Positions 23,452-23,539 of a stretch of 23,539 nt of DNA are shown piece after piece (position 1 is the first letter of the stretch; each line of letters opens with the position of its first letter). The stretch is from JBOGDS01 sp050743075 (lineage in GTDB: Bacteria > Actinomycetota > Actinomycetes > Jiangellales > Jiangellaceae). The position numbers were made by a program, and so were the translations under genes. The notes below the pieces were generated by a model. It was not told the origin of the DNA, made no database searches, and worked only from the letters and a program-made list of their open reading frames with translations. The stretch covers positions 1 through 23,539 of the forward strand of contig JBOGDS010000062.1 in the NCBI GenBank assembly GCA_050743075.1, given 5' to 3'.

Positions 23452-23539
23452 GGGGTTTGAGGGCCGGAAGCCCAGTCGTTGAGGGTGATCTGTCCGTCTG
23501 AGCGGTGACGTCAGGACGCGCATGTGCGTTCGTCTAGGT

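Larger units (their letters stand above)
23114..23539. other. Region downstream of typA, no intact gene
   Basis: About 425 bp to the window edge. It holds a weak 5-bp hairpin (23119-23135), an 11-bp direct repeat GGCCGAGGGCG at 23132-23142 and 23153-23163, an XRE-type remnant, and an 8-bp hairpin at 23424-23451. Open frames on either strand look like low-information GC-rich sequence. Confidence 0.5.

Noticed and set aside
23089..23523. A 144-codon minus-strand frame downstream of typA
   Set aside because: Low-information Arg/Pro/Ala-rich translation antisense to the typA end and XRE remnant; no start signal or family resemblance.

Overview
The window is high-GC DNA with GTG and TTG starts, strong GC bias at third codon positions and gene families typical of Actinomycetota: an ECF42-type sigma factor with a DGPF protein, a mycobacterial Sdh1-type succinate dehydrogenase, AbiEi/DUF559 proteins and a BldK/Dpp-type peptide permease. 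I would call it a chromosomal segment of a soil-type actinomycete and cannot support a genus. I saw no rRNA, tRNA, CRISPR array or prophage.

Layout: (1) 1-388, minus: the 5' part of a VOC protein with a degenerate pterin-dehydratase-like N-terminus. (2) 472-1892: an ISL3-family insertion sequence with matching 25-bp ends and a frameshifted transposase. (3) 2163-6340, plus: an accessory stress-type cluster of PPOX-fold protein, YCII/DGPF protein, ECF42-like sigma factor with C-terminal extension, alpha/beta hydrolase, DUF1905/OmdA-like protein and a frameshifted RibD-C/dihydrofolate-reductase-like gene, followed by a KTSC-domain protein. (4) 6793-7252, minus: a 23-residue membrane peptide and a pterin-4a-carbinolamine dehydratase. 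(5) 7356-10985, minus: sdhB, sdhA and sdhC, apparently led by a 50-codon small ORF whose stop codon abuts the sdhC start. (6) 11249-13128, plus: an ArsR-type regulator, probably on a leaderless transcript, and an MFS exporter. (7) 13303-19907, plus: a complete peptide ABC importer (lipoprotein, two permeases, two ATPases) with a strong hairpin between the binding-protein gene and the first permease; that permease carries an extra block of about six membrane helices. (8) 19911-21179: a DUF559 (Vsr-like nuclease fold) gene with a shifted N-terminus, framed by two inverted copies of an 86-bp palindrome-containing repeat. (9) 21239-23113, plus: typA/bipA. (10) 23114-23539: non-coding sequence with a broken XRE helix-turn-helix remnant.

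The genes fall into independent functional blocks: respiratory electron input (Sdh), peptide uptake (ABC importer), a sigma-factor regulon and a regulator/exporter pair. The most unusual item is the DUF559 nuclease-fold gene bracketed by inverted palindromic repeats, an arrangement reminiscent of RAYT/REP units. Four genes carry one- or two-base frame breaks, so sequence error and true decay both have to be considered.
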